Source: Enterobacter asburiae
GTDB taxonomy: Bacteria; Pseudomonadota; Gammaproteobacteria; Enterobacterales; Enterobacteriaceae
Direction: 5' to 3'
NCBI RefSeq assembly: GCF_007035645.1
Contig: NZ_AP019632.1
Coordinates: forward strand, 372,001 to 436,000
Length of the DNA: 64,000 nt
Of this stretch, positions 23,162 to 31,529 are shown piece after piece. The notes beneath the pieces are model-generated. The model was given only the letters and a program-made list of their open reading frames with translations, was not told the origin of the DNA and did not search any database. The translations under genes were made by a program, and so were the position numbers. Positions within the stretch are counted from its first letter, which is position 1, and each line of letters opens with the position of its first letter.

Positions 23162-23881
23162 ATGGCGCGTAAAAAGAAAGAAGAGGCTCAACAAACCCGG
23201 CAGCAGCTGATTGAGGCGGCTATCGGACAGTTTGCCACGCGTGGCGTAGCCAGCACGACGCTGACGGATATCGCTGATGCTGCAAAGGTGACGCGCGGCG
23301 CGATCTACTGGCACTTCACCAGTAAATCTGAAATATTTAATGCCATCTGGGAACAGCAATTACCGCTTCGCGATATGATTCGCGACAGGCTTTCCCTTTC
23401 CGACAGTGACGATCCATTGTTAAAACTTCGTGAGCAATTTATTACTGCGCTGCAGTATATTGCCAATGAACCCCGGCAATGTGCGCTTTTACAAATTCTG
23501 TATCATAAGTGTGAATTTAGCAGCGATATGATTTCTGAACGTGAAATTAGAAAGCGTATCGGATTCAACGATGACACGCTACGCGCCACGCTGGAGACCT
23601 GTATTTCGCGAAACATCATTTCGCCACAGGTGAATGTTGATCTCACCTTGATTGTATTCCACGGTTTTTTTAGCGGAATAATTAAAAACTGGTTAATGAA
23701 TAACGACAGTTTTAATCTTTATCAGCAGGCTCCCGCTCTGGTCGATAGCATACTGGCGACACTCCCGGTTATTCGCGTGTCGCCAGATGAGGGTGCTTAT
23801 TGCTCAGCGCCGGGTAACATTTCCCCTCGGGCACAAAGTGCTTCTATGGTCTGCGCGCTGACGGGTTTACCTAACAGATAA
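23162..23881 (+). CDS. acrS: TetR-family repressor AcrS (EnvR)
   Basis: TetR-family regulator of about 239 residues. The basic N-terminus MARKKKEE is followed by the HTH domain with TTLTDIADAAKVTRGAIYWHF. A ligand-binding domain follows with the AcrR/EnvR-like QCALLQILYHKCEF. In E. coli AcrS represses acrEF-acrAB type genes. The ATG at 23162 is chosen over a TTG at 23156. The body resembles E. coli EnvR up to about residue 205 (APALVDSILA). After that the C-terminus is unrelated and longer, and its last 85 bases overlap the 3' end of the convergent MHYT-GGDEF-EAL gene, so the tail may be a read-through extension. Confidence 0.9.
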   Translation: MARKKKEEAQQTRQQLIEAAIGQFATRGVASTTLTDIADAAKVTRGAIYWHFTSKSEIFNAIWEQQLPLRDMIRDRLSLSDSDDPLLKLREQFITALQYIANEPRQCALLQILYHKCEFSSDMISEREIRKRIGFNDDTLRATLETCISRNIISPQVNVDLTLIVFHGFFSGIIKNWLMNNDSFNLYQQAPALVDSILATLPVIRVSPDEGAYCSAPGNISPRAQSASMVCALTGLPNR

Positions 23882-25878
23882 CCCTGAAGGGTGTTACAGC
23901 CCAGCTCGGTTAAAAAGGCTTGCTGCGCTTCGGTTTCCACACCTTCAGCCACAACTTTCAGGTTAAGTGTTTTAGCGAGAGCCACAATCGCAGAGACAAT
24001 AGTGGCATCCTCGCTCTCGCCGCTGAGCTCTTGCACAAACGCCCTGTCGATTTTCAATTCACAGGCCGGTAAGCGCTTGAGGTACAGCAGGCTCGAATAT
24101 CCGGTGCCAAAATCATCAATGGAGGCCTTCACCCCCGCATTCGTCAGCTCTGTCAGCACCCGTACGCTCTCATCCGGGTTGCTCATCGCCGTGGTTTCCG
24201 TCACTTCGAGGATCAACATTTCCGGTGGCACCTGGTGAAGTGCCAGGCAGTCGAGAACCGTTTTAACCAGCGAAGGTTGTTCAAACTGCAGTGTCGACAG
24301 GTTTACCGCCATTGACCAGCTTTGATGTCCCTGAAGATGCCATTCCCGCAGCTGGCGACAGGCTTCATTAATCACCCAGTTGCCAATCGGGACGATCAGC
24401 CCCGTTTTTTCCGCCAGCGGCAGAAAAAGGTCCGGCGTCAGTAACCCTTGCTTAGGATGCTGCCAGCGCAACAGCGCCTCGAATCCGAGGACCGGGCCCG
24501 CCGGGGCGTGAAATTTTGGCTGATACAGCAGGCGCAGCTCATTGCGATCGATCGCCATCCACAAATCGTTCATTAACTGGAGATGGGTCTGCGCCAGGGT
24601 GTTCATGGAGGGCTGGAAGAAGTGGTAACCGTTACGGCCCATATGCTTCGTGTGATACATCGCCGCGTCGGCGTTAAACATCAGCTCACGCTCGGTTTTG
24701 CCGTCGTGAGGGTACAGCGCGATACCAATGCTGAGGGTCACCACCAGTTCATAGGGGCTGAGATTGAAGGGGCTATCGATCGCGCGCACCAGCGAATTCG
24801 CCAGCGATGCCGCGTCGTCCGGACCTTCTCCCTCTGCCAGCAGAACAAATTCATCACCGCCGATGCGTGCAAGGGTGAACTGGCCTTTCAGGAGAAGCAG
24901 CAGACGCTGCGTAACGGCGACCAGCAGCCTGTCACCGACATCATGGCCGTAGGCATCATTGATAGCTTTAAAGCCGTCAAGATCCATGAACATCAGGGCA
25001 AAGTGATTCCCTTCACGATCGGCTTTGCTGATGGCCTGATCGAGCCTGTCTTCCAGCAGGATACGGTTGGGCAGACGCGTCAGGGTATCGTGTAGCGCCA
25101 GCTGAGCGAGTTCCCGGTTAGCTTCTGCCAGCGACGAGGCCAGAAGGGCGGTGCGTGCCTGAAGGCGGGCATCCAGCATCGACACCAGCAGGGTGATCCC
25201 AAGAATAGAGAGCGCGACGACGCTGACCAGCACCGCCAGCCAGCTCCCGTTGATACCCTCATGGTGAACCATTGTGGACATCGGAAACTGCGCCGCTTTC
25301 ATCCCGGCATAGTGCATGCCGGCAATGGCAATTCCCATCGTGATGGCGGCACCCATGCGCATCAGCACGACCTGCGCGGCTTCGCGACGCAGGCGGAAGG
25401 TCAGCCATAATGCCGCGAGCGAAGCGGCAAGCGCAATCACGACCGAAATGGCCACCCAGACCTTGTCCCAGATTATCCCGGGCATCACCTCCAGCGCCGC
25501 CATGCCGGTGTAATGCATGGCCACAATACCGCTTCCCATTACCAGCGCGCCGGGCAGCAGTCGGCGCAGGCGTAGTTGCTCGCAGCTCACAAGCCATAGC
25601 GCAAACAGCGACGAACCCACGGCGATGACCATGGATAGCACCGTCAGGGTGGCGTTGTAGCTCATGCTCATGGAGAGGTCCATCGCCAGCATGCCGATAA
25701 AATGCATGGCCCACACGCCAATCCCCATAGCAATACCGCCGCCAGCCAGCCAGACGCGGGCAGCGACGCCCTCACTCCCGGCGACGCGTGCAGCCATGTT
25801 CAGCGCGGTATATGCAGCAAGAATGGCAACAACAAAGGAGAGGACGACAAGGATATGGTTGTATTGGCTGACCAGCAT
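23797..25878 (-). CDS. MHYT-GGDEF-EAL membrane c-di-GMP enzyme
   Basis: Protein of 693 residues with an N-terminal seven-helix MHYT sensor. Repeats MHFIGM, MHYTGM and MHYAGM are at about residues 59, 121 and 189, and these His/Met motifs are proposed to bind metal or sense gas. The GGDEF domain has an intact GGDEF at 340-344 but no RxxD inhibitory site (KGQF stands there). The EAL domain has EAL at 467-469, then DDFGTGYSS and VAEGVETE, so the phosphodiesterase catalytic set looks complete. It may make or degrade cyclic di-GMP. Single gene, absent from this position in E. coli K-12, converging on and overlapping acrS by 85 bases. Confidence 0.93.
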   Translation of the reverse strand: MLVSQYNHILVVLSFVVAILAAYTALNMAARVAGSEGVAARVWLAGGGIAMGIGVWAMHFIGMLAMDLSMSMSYNATLTVLSMVIAVGSSLFALWLVSCEQLRLRRLLPGALVMGSGIVAMHYTGMAALEVMPGIIWDKVWVAISVVIALAASLAALWLTFRLRREAAQVVLMRMGAAITMGIAIAGMHYAGMKAAQFPMSTMVHHEGINGSWLAVLVSVVALSILGITLLVSMLDARLQARTALLASSLAEANRELAQLALHDTLTRLPNRILLEDRLDQAISKADREGNHFALMFMDLDGFKAINDAYGHDVGDRLLVAVTQRLLLLLKGQFTLARIGGDEFVLLAEGEGPDDAASLANSLVRAIDSPFNLSPYELVVTLSIGIALYPHDGKTERELMFNADAAMYHTKHMGRNGYHFFQPSMNTLAQTHLQLMNDLWMAIDRNELRLLYQPKFHAPAGPVLGFEALLRWQHPKQGLLTPDLFLPLAEKTGLIVPIGNWVINEACRQLREWHLQGHQSWSMAVNLSTLQFEQPSLVKTVLDCLALHQVPPEMLILEVTETTAMSNPDESVRVLTELTNAGVKASIDDFGTGYSSLLYLKRLPACELKIDRAFVQELSGESEDATIVSAIVALAKTLNLKVVAEGVETEAQQAFLTELGCNTLQGYLLGKPVSAQTIEALCARGEMLPGAEQ

Positions 25879-26017
25879 GGACGGTTCTACTCGAGTGTGG
25901 GGTTACGCTAGAGCGGTTGAGAAGGGCGAGACATTATCACCGTCAGGTAATGGCTCAAAGGGATTTAAATCCCCGTTTTTAGTGGGTAATAACGGGGTGA
26001 TTTGCGCAATCGGGCGG

Positions 26018-26182
26018 TTAGTCGAGCTCTGAGCAGTTCACGAGTTTCAGCGGATTGACGGAGTTCATATTGCGACACTTATCGGTTTCGGTGCTCATCA
26101 GTTCAATCCACTGCATCAGGAGTGCATCGAAAATGAGAACGGAGATTGCAAAGACAACCAGCCACCAGTATTTACGAATCAT
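26018..26182 (-). CDS. yhdU: Small membrane protein YhdU
   Basis: Short protein of 54 residues starting MIRKYWWLVVFA, matching E. coli YhdU (59 residues) in sequence and place. One transmembrane helix (about residues 5-24) is followed by a polar tail with two Cys. The ATG at 26182 is chosen because homology starts there, although the frame is open to 26230. The function is unknown. In K-12 yhdJ, an adenine methyltransferase gene, lies between fis and yhdU; here that gene is missing. Confidence 0.88.
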   Translation of the reverse strand: MIRKYWWLVVFAISVLIFDALLMQWIELMSTETDKCRNMNSVNPLKLVNCSELD

Positions 26183-26295
26183 TGTGTCATTCCGCGGGAA
26201 GAGCGCCAGTAAGGTGGGGGAAATATACACGAAAAATCGGGGTTGAAAAGCAGGAGAGGCGAAGGTTTACAATGCGTTGACGGAGAAGCGCAGGT

Positions 26296-26337
26296 AATAA
26301 AAAAGGCGCTTCCCCATGCCGAAGAGCGCCTTTTTAA
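26296..26337 (-). terminator. Terminator of dusB-fis
   Basis: AAAAAGGCGCT (26300-26310) pairs with AGCGCCTTTTT (26325-26335). On the minus strand the hairpin is followed by a T-run. It lies about 25 bases past the fis stop. Confidence 0.88.
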
Positions 26338-26359
26338 ACAAGCATTTAACTGATTAGTA

Positions 26360-26656
26360 TCAGTTCATGCCGTATTTTTTCAGTTTCTTACGCAGAGTAC
26401 CACGGTTGATACCCATCATCAGCGCAGCGCGGGTTTGGTTACCGCGGGTGTATTGCATCACCATGTCCAACAGTGGCTGTTCAACTTCAGCCAGTACCAG
26501 CTCATACAGATCATTAACATCCTGACCATTCAGTTGAGCAAAATAGTTCTTCAGTGCCTGTTTAACCGAGTCACGCAGGGGCTTTTGAGTTACCTGGTCC
26601 TGAGAGTTAACGGTAGAAACGGTCAGTACGTCAGAATTTACGCGTTGTTCGAACAT
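26360..26656 (-). CDS. fis: Nucleoid-associated protein Fis
   Basis: Protein of 98 residues that appears identical to E. coli Fis. It has the N-terminal beta-hairpin, a dimer helix, and the C-terminal [25 protein letters not shown]. It bends DNA, activates rRNA promoters and proP P2, and shapes the chromosome in fast growth. It is co-transcribed behind dusB (23 bases apart). Both its target classes, rrn P1 and proP P2, lie in this same window. Confidence 0.99.
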
Positions 26657-26679
26657 AGTTCTGTCAGCTCTTTATTTCA

Positions 26680-27645
26680 TTACGCAAGATTTTCGAAGTA
26701 TGCCTCCAACGCCTCCAGCTGTACGCTGGCATCCTCTATGGCGTTGAATGTGCGCCGAAACTGGTCATCTGGAGCGTGCTCCTGGAGATACCAGGAGACG
26801 TGTTTACGCGCAATTCGGTACCCTTTTGCCTGACCGTAGTGGTCATGCAGTTCCCGAACATGCGAACAAAGCAAGCGCTTAACCTCTGCCAGAGGCAGCG
26901 GGGCAAGCAGCTCCCCAGTGTCCAGATAATGCTGGATTTCCCGGAAGATCCAGGGTCTTCCCTGAGCTGCACGTCCTATCATCAGAGCATCAGCTCCCGT
27001 ATAGTCGAGTACAGCCCTGGCTTTAAGCGGGTCAGTTATGTCGCCATTCGCGATAATCGGAATGGAAACTTTCTGCTTAACTGCCCGAATGCTGTCGTAT
27101 TCAGCTTCACCGTTGAACAAACAGGCGCGAGTGCGTCCATGGATGGTCAGGGCCTGAATGCCACAGTCTTCGGCCAGTTGGGCAATCTCTACACAGTTAC
27201 GGTGTTCCGGCGACCAACCCGTGCGAATCTTCAACGTAACAGGAACGTCCACCGCGCTGACAACCGCCGTCAGGATAGCTTTCACCTGGTCGGGGTATTG
27301 CAGAAGGGCTGAACCTGCAAGCTTGCGATTCACCTTTTTGGCCGGGCACCCCATATTGATATCAATAATCTGGGCACCACTTTCCACGTTAATCCGCGCG
27401 GCATCTGCCATCTCTTCAGGCACGCTTCCGGCAATTTGCACGGTGCGGATACCTGGTTCATCAACGTGCACCATCCGAAGGCGGGATTTATCGCTTTCCC
27501 AAACCTGCGGGTTAGACGACATCATCTCGGATACGGTTAAACCGGCTCCCATCTCATAGCACAGCGTCCTGAACGGCCGGTCTGTAATACCTGCCATTGG
27601 GGCTGCGATCAGGCGATTTCTAAGCTGGTGGTGTCCGATGCGCAT
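26680..27645 (-). CDS. dusB: tRNA-dihydrouridine synthase B
   Basis: FMN enzyme of 321 residues that reduces uridine to dihydrouridine in the tRNA D-loop. The start [20 protein letters not shown] is the typical first strand of the FMN barrel. The catalytic Cys lies in [14 protein letters not shown], and [16 protein letters not shown] marks the phosphate-binding end. First gene of the dusB-fis operon, whose promoter lies just upstream (27685-27713). Confidence 0.97.
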   Translation of the reverse strand: MRIGHHQLRNRLIAAPMAGITDRPFRTLCYEMGAGLTVSEMMSSNPQVWESDKSRLRMVHVDEPGIRTVQIAGSVPEEMADAARINVESGAQIIDINMGCPAKKVNRKLAGSALLQYPDQVKAILTAVVSAVDVPVTLKIRTGWSPEHRNCVEIAQLAEDCGIQALTIHGRTRACLFNGEAEYDSIRAVKQKVSIPIIANGDITDPLKARAVLDYTGADALMIGRAAQGRPWIFREIQHYLDTGELLAPLPLAEVKRLLCSHVRELHDHYGQAKGYRIARKHVSWYLQEHAPDDQFRRTFNAIEDASVQLEALEAYFENLA

Positions 27646-27684
27646 GAGTTAAGAAATGACCATACTGTGACTGCAAGGCGGCGT

Positions 27685-27713
27685 ATATTACGCATTTTTT
27701 GCACGAGATGAAA
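27685..27713 (-). promoter_or_regulatory. dusB-fis promoter
   Basis: On the minus strand a -35 TTTCAT and a -10 TAATAT are 17 bases apart, followed by a GC-rich ACGCCGCC discriminator. The sequence matches the E. coli fis promoter, which is growth-phase and stringently regulated. Confidence 0.75.
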
Positions 27714-27889
27714 GGCCAAACTTTGAACAATCCACTGTTGTAGATCAAGGAATCGCCGCCCAATCTTCCCGTTAAAAATTATTCATTATTTAAATCATTA
27801 AGTTATATGGTAATGGTTATTTTATGGGCGCTTACAATTTCCCGTAACTTCTCATCATTTCTGAATAAATGCGTCGCTGAAGCGGGATA

Positions 27890-27912
27890 ATCTGCTGTTT
27901 TTAACAGCAGAT
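27890..27912. repeat. Inverted repeat downstream of cah
   Basis: Perfect 10-base arms ATCTGCTGTT and AACAGCAGAT around TTT. Probably a transcription stop or 3'-end stabiliser for cah. Confidence 0.55.
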
Positions 27913-27975
27913 CTCCCTTCTTCTTTGCGATCTGCGTCGCATTTTAGAACATGATCGTCATGCGAAAAATGCGTG

Positions 27976-28716
27976 TTATTCGACCACGACGCGCCCATGC
28001 AGCGACTGTACCGGACGGTTATTATCGTGATGCATTGTCTGGGTGAATCTGGCAAGTTGTTCTGCAGAAACCGTCAGGGGCTGTTTAAGTACAATCCAGG
28101 TAACGCCTTCTGAACACGGTGGAGTGGTCAGTGAACCGCTAAAGCGCCAGTACGTTTTATTTTTTGGCAGCAGTTTGTTCAGGTTGAGCTCCTGTTTGAT
28201 GGAGACGTTCTGCTCGGCCTGCTGAGGCATAACGCGCCACAGTTTTTCAAGCTCCGGGTTTGCGGCCCCTTTATCAAACATGACCGCCACCACCGTCAGT
28301 TCCCCACTGGCATTTTTATGAACCAGATGCATTTCCATCGCGTATCTCTTGCCATGTACGGTGTTTTCGCTCGGCGCGTGGAAATGGAACTGCTGTAACG
28401 TCCAGGTTTGCTTATCGAGAGTAAGGGTATCGCGGGTGTTCGCCTGTTCACCTGCCTGAATGGTATGGCCATTGTTCGTCAGCGTAACAGGGCCATCAAC
28501 GTAGTGGGTTTGTAGCGGGGAGAGATGGGCGTTAGTGGTCGAATCAATATTAACAGGAGACTGGTTCATACCGTTTTGACAGGTCTTGTATGCCTCGTCC
28601 ATCTCGCCCCAGTGTTGCGGTGAACCTTCCCCTTCATAGCTCCAGTGTGATGCAAATGCTGAAGCCGAAATCATGCTCAGCGCCAGCAGCGCTGCCTTGC
28701 CTGTAACGTGTGTCAT
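27976..28716 (-). CDS. cah: Periplasmic alpha-carbonic anhydrase
   Basis: Zinc enzyme of about 246 residues interconverting CO2 and bicarbonate. A Sec signal peptide ends in ASAFA before SHWSYEGEGSPQHWGE, so it acts in the periplasm. The alpha-class zinc ligands are present: two His in QFHFHAPSEN and one in EMHLVHKN. The family signature TTPPCSEGVTWIV is also intact. The second of two tandem Met codons (28716) is chosen for spacing to GGAAG; the first is at 28719. It is inserted between dusB and prmA, which adjoin in E. coli. A 21-base palindrome lies just upstream of the start. Confidence 0.93.
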   Translation of the reverse strand: MTHVTGKAALLALSMISASAFASHWSYEGEGSPQHWGEMDEAYKTCQNGMNQSPVNIDSTTNAHLSPLQTHYVDGPVTLTNNGHTIQAGEQANTRDTLTLDKQTWTLQQFHFHAPSENTVHGKRYAMEMHLVHKNASGELTVVAVMFDKGAANPELEKLWRVMPQQAEQNVSIKQELNLNKLLPKNKTYWRFSGSLTTPPCSEGVTWIVLKQPLTVSAEQLARFTQTMHHDNNRPVQSLHGRVVVE

Positions 28717-28742
28717 CATATTCTTCCGGTGAATTTTTGTAA

Positions 28743-28763
28743 TACAAATCAACATGATTTGTA
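28743..28763. promoter_or_regulatory. Palindromic operator candidate at cah promoter
   Basis: TACAAATCA-ACA-TGATTTGTA is a perfect 9-base inverted repeat 27-47 bases upstream of the cah start codon. The size and symmetry fit a dimeric repressor or activator site. It does not match the Fur, Zur, CRP or LexA consensus as I know them. Confidence 0.5.
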
Positions 28764-28814
28764 GGGTTATTTTACCGAAGAATGAACGGGGGAGAGAGGA
28801 TTATCAGAGGGTGA

Positions 28815-28840
28815 GAGGCGTGGTCAGATGACCACGCCAG
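28815..28840 (-). terminator. Probable terminator of yhdT-panF-prmA
   Basis: Perfect arms GGCGTGGTCA (28817-28826) and TGACCACGCC (28829-28838) follow the prmA stop. The T-run on the minus strand is poor, so efficiency is uncertain. Confidence 0.55.
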
Positions 28841-28844
28841 ATTC

Positions 28845-29726
28845 TTATTTTTTACGCCCGGTGATGCGGCACCACTCTTCTTTTTCCACCACCGGGTCGA
28901 GGGCAAAGAGATCGGCGTAGGCTTCACACACGCTGTCGGCCTGGCTTGCCAGGATACCGGAAAGCCCCAGCAGACCGCCCTCAACGGGCAGCACGCTGAT
29001 TAACGGAGCCAGTTCGCGCAGTGGGCCCGCCAGAATGTTAGCGACCACCACATCGGCTTTCATGGCTTCTGGCTGAGCATCCGGCAGATACAGCTCCAGA
29101 CGATCGGAGACGCCGTTACGCTCGGCATTATCGCGGCTGGCCTGAATCGCCTGCGGATCGATATCGATCCCGATGGCTTTTGCCGCGCCCAGCTTCAGGA
29201 CTGCAATCGCGAGGATCCCGGATCCACAGCCGAAGTCGATCACTGTCTTACCGTCCAGATCCAGACCATCCAGCCACTGCAGGCACAGAGACGTGGTTGG
29301 GTGAGTACCGGTACCAAACGCCAGACCCGGGTCGAGCATCACGTTGACTGCGCTTTCATCAGGGACATCGCGCCAGCTCGGACAGATCCACAGACGTTTG
29401 CCGAACTGCATCGGGTGGAAGTTATCCATCCACTCGCGTTCCCAGTCTTTGTCTTCCAGCTGTTCGATTTTATGCACGAAACCCGCGCCCAGCAGAGGAT
29501 GATTCTCCAGAATCGCGACAACCTCTTTCATATCGGTTTCGGCATCAAACAGGCCAATAACGTCGGTATCACCCCACAGGCGGGTTTCGCCCGGCAGCGG
29601 CTCAAAGACCGGCGTGTCATGCGTGTCCTGGAAGGTGATAGAGACCGAACCGGCCTCCATCAGCGCATCGCTCAGCTCTTCGGCGTTAGCGCCGGTTGTG
29701 TTCAGTTTTAGTTGGATCCACGGCAT
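28845..29726 (-). CDS. prmA: Ribosomal protein L11 methyltransferase
   Basis: SAM-dependent methyltransferase of 293 residues that trimethylates several amino groups of L11. An N-terminal substrate-recognition domain starts [18 protein letters not shown]. The catalytic domain has the SAM motif [14 protein letters not shown] and the [10 protein letters not shown] motif IV. It follows panF by 11 bases in the same order as E. coli. Confidence 0.97.
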   Translation of the reverse strand: MPWIQLKLNTTGANAEELSDALMEAGSVSITFQDTHDTPVFEPLPGETRLWGDTDVIGLFDAETDMKEVVAILENHPLLGAGFVHKIEQLEDKDWEREWMDNFHPMQFGKRLWICPSWRDVPDESAVNVMLDPGLAFGTGTHPTTSLCLQWLDGLDLDGKTVIDFGCGSGILAIAVLKLGAAKAIGIDIDPQAIQASRDNAERNGVSDRLELYLPDAQPEAMKADVVVANILAGPLRELAPLISVLPVEGGLLGLSGILASQADSVCEAYADLFALDPVVEKEEWCRITGRKK

Positions 29727-29737
29727 GGCAAAACTCT

Positions 29738-31189
29738 TTATTTATCAGTAGAAATCATAGCGGGTTGTGGGACGGGTTGACCGAAACGGTTCCCCACCAC
29801 AAACGCCAGTAAACTTAGCAGTAACGAAGGCACAATCGGATGGAAGCCCAGGTACTGAATCTTAAACGTTGCGAGGACGGCGTAAAGCACGCCGCCGACA
29901 ATCATCGCGCTCAGCGCACCGGCGGCATTCGCGCGCTCCCAGTAGAGCCCTAACACCAGCGGCCACAGGAATACCGCTTCAAGCCCACCAAATGCCAGCA
30001 GGTTCAGCCAGATGATCATCTCTGGCGGGCGCCACGCGGCTAACAGCAGCAATGCCCCTAACACCAAAGTAATAACGGCCGACATGCGCTTCAGGCGCCG
30101 TTCATTCTCTGCCTGCTCAGGACGCAGGTTCAGATAGAGATCTTTTATGATCGTAGCGGAACTTTGCAGCAGCTGAGCGTTGATGGTCGACATAATGGCG
30201 GCCATCGGTGCGGCGAGGAAGATCCCGGCGGCAAATGGCGGCAGCACTTTAACCATCAGGGTTGGGATAACCAGATCGGGTACGGTAAGGTCAGGAATAA
30301 CTGCCCGACCTAACGCGCCCGCCAGGTGCATACCAAACATCAGGATTGCGACAACGATAGTGCCGATAATGATACCTCTGTGCACGGCTTTGCTGTCTTT
30401 GTAAGAGATACAGCGCACGGCGGTATGCGGCAGGCCAATCACCCCAAAGCACACCAACACCCAGAACGAGGTCATAAAGGTTGGCGAAAGGATGTCATCC
30501 GCGCCCTGCGGCGAAACCAGTTTTGGATCGATCGTCTCGAGCGTTTCAACCGCATGGCTCAGGCCGCCCGCGGCGTGGACGATGCCGACCAGCAGGACAA
30601 TAGTGCCGATAAGCATAACCATGCCCTGCATCGTATCGTTCAGCACGCTGGCGCGGAATCCGCCAAACGCGGTATACAGCGCAATGCTGACTCCAAAGAT
30701 GATCAAGCCTGTCTCGTAGGGAATACCTGCCGCCGTTTCCAGCAGGCGTGCCCCGCCGATAAACTGCACCGTCATTGCGCCAATAAAGGCCACCAGCAGG
30801 CTTAAGCTGGCCAGCCACACCAGTAAACGGCTCTGATAGCGGGCAAACAGCATATCGTTGAGCGTCACGGCATTATAACGGCGCGCCAGAATGGCAAATT
30901 TTTTACCCAGTATGCCCAGCGAGAGCCAGACGGCAGGAAGCTGGATCATCGCCAGCAGCACCCAGCCTAACCCGTATTTATAGGCTGCTCCGGGTCCGCC
31001 GATAAACGAACTGGCGCTGATGTAGGTCGCGGTCAGCGTCATGGCCAGCACGACGCCGCCCATCGAGCGGCTACCCAGAAAATACTCGTTCAGGAAGGTG
31101 CCCGTCGTTCTTTTACGCATGGCGTAAACGGATAAACCAAACACCACTAACAAGTAAGCGATAAGCGGCAGAATGACTTCAAGCTGCAT
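29738..31189 (-). CDS. panF: Sodium/pantothenate symporter PanF
   Basis: Sodium:solute symporter of 483 residues that imports pantothenate for coenzyme A synthesis. About thirteen hydrophobic helices are visible, with the SSF-family [14 protein letters not shown] and [13 protein letters not shown] regions. The second of two tandem Met codons (31189) is chosen to agree with the E. coli length. It overlaps yhdT by 11 bases, indicating coupled translation. Confidence 0.96.
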   Translation of the reverse strand: MQLEVILPLIAYLLVVFGLSVYAMRKRTTGTFLNEYFLGSRSMGGVVLAMTLTATYISASSFIGGPGAAYKYGLGWVLLAMIQLPAVWLSLGILGKKFAILARRYNAVTLNDMLFARYQSRLLVWLASLSLLVAFIGAMTVQFIGGARLLETAAGIPYETGLIIFGVSIALYTAFGGFRASVLNDTMQGMVMLIGTIVLLVGIVHAAGGLSHAVETLETIDPKLVSPQGADDILSPTFMTSFWVLVCFGVIGLPHTAVRCISYKDSKAVHRGIIIGTIVVAILMFGMHLAGALGRAVIPDLTVPDLVIPTLMVKVLPPFAAGIFLAAPMAAIMSTINAQLLQSSATIIKDLYLNLRPEQAENERRLKRMSAVITLVLGALLLLAAWRPPEMIIWLNLLAFGGLEAVFLWPLVLGLYWERANAAGALSAMIVGGVLYAVLATFKIQYLGFHPIVPSLLLSLLAFVVGNRFGQPVPQPAMISTDK

Positions 31190-31421
31190 CATCGTCCTCC
31201 AGCGGAATATCGCGATAAATGAATTTCACCATTGCCCAGCAGAGCAGGATGAAGACCAGCGGGACCAGCAGACACGCCATTTCGAACCAGTGCGGCAGGC
31301 CGGTGATGCCAATAGCGGAGTCAGGTAAGTAAGCAGTTACTAACCATGCTGCGAGATAGAGAAGGGTCAGCCACAGCGCCCAGCGCGCTTCTTTATGGGC
31401 CTGAACAAAACGTTTGTCCAT
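31179..31421 (-). CDS. yhdT: Small membrane protein YhdT
   Basis: Protein of 80 residues with two hydrophobic helices (about 15-32 and 45-68), of the YhdT/DUF997 family. Its function is unknown, but it almost always precedes and overlaps panF, which suggests a role with the symporter. The start MDKRFVQAHKEARWAL matches E. coli. First gene of yhdT-panF-prmA. Confidence 0.93.
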   Translation of the reverse strand: MDKRFVQAHKEARWALWLTLLYLAAWLVTAYLPDSAIGITGLPHWFEMACLLVPLVFILLCWAMVKFIYRDIPLEDDDAA

Positions 31422-31487
31422 TTTTTGTCCCTTGTGGATGAAGAAAGCGGGGATTGTACATGATGAGGCTTTCCAGGCCCCAGAAAT

Positions 31488-31515
31488 AAAAAAGGCCGGA
31501 TAATCCGGCCTTTTA
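31488..31515 (-). terminator. Terminator of accBC
   Basis: AAAAGGCCGGA (31490-31500) and TCCGGCCTTTT (31504-31514) with a TAA loop. It lies 15 bases past the accC stop, with a T-rich tail on the minus strand. Confidence 0.9.
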
Positions 31516-31529
31516 GCAACACAGGTCTC

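Larger units (their letters stand above)
27646..27975. other. dusB-fis promoter region and downstream cah flank
   Basis: A 330-base region. The dusB-proximal part holds the fis promoter and AT-rich sequence likely to contain Fis sites. The part near cah holds a perfect 10-base inverted repeat ATCTGCTGTT/AACAGCAGAT (27890-27912) with a 3-base loop, which could stop transcription from cah, although its T-run on the minus strand is weak. Confidence 0.55.
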
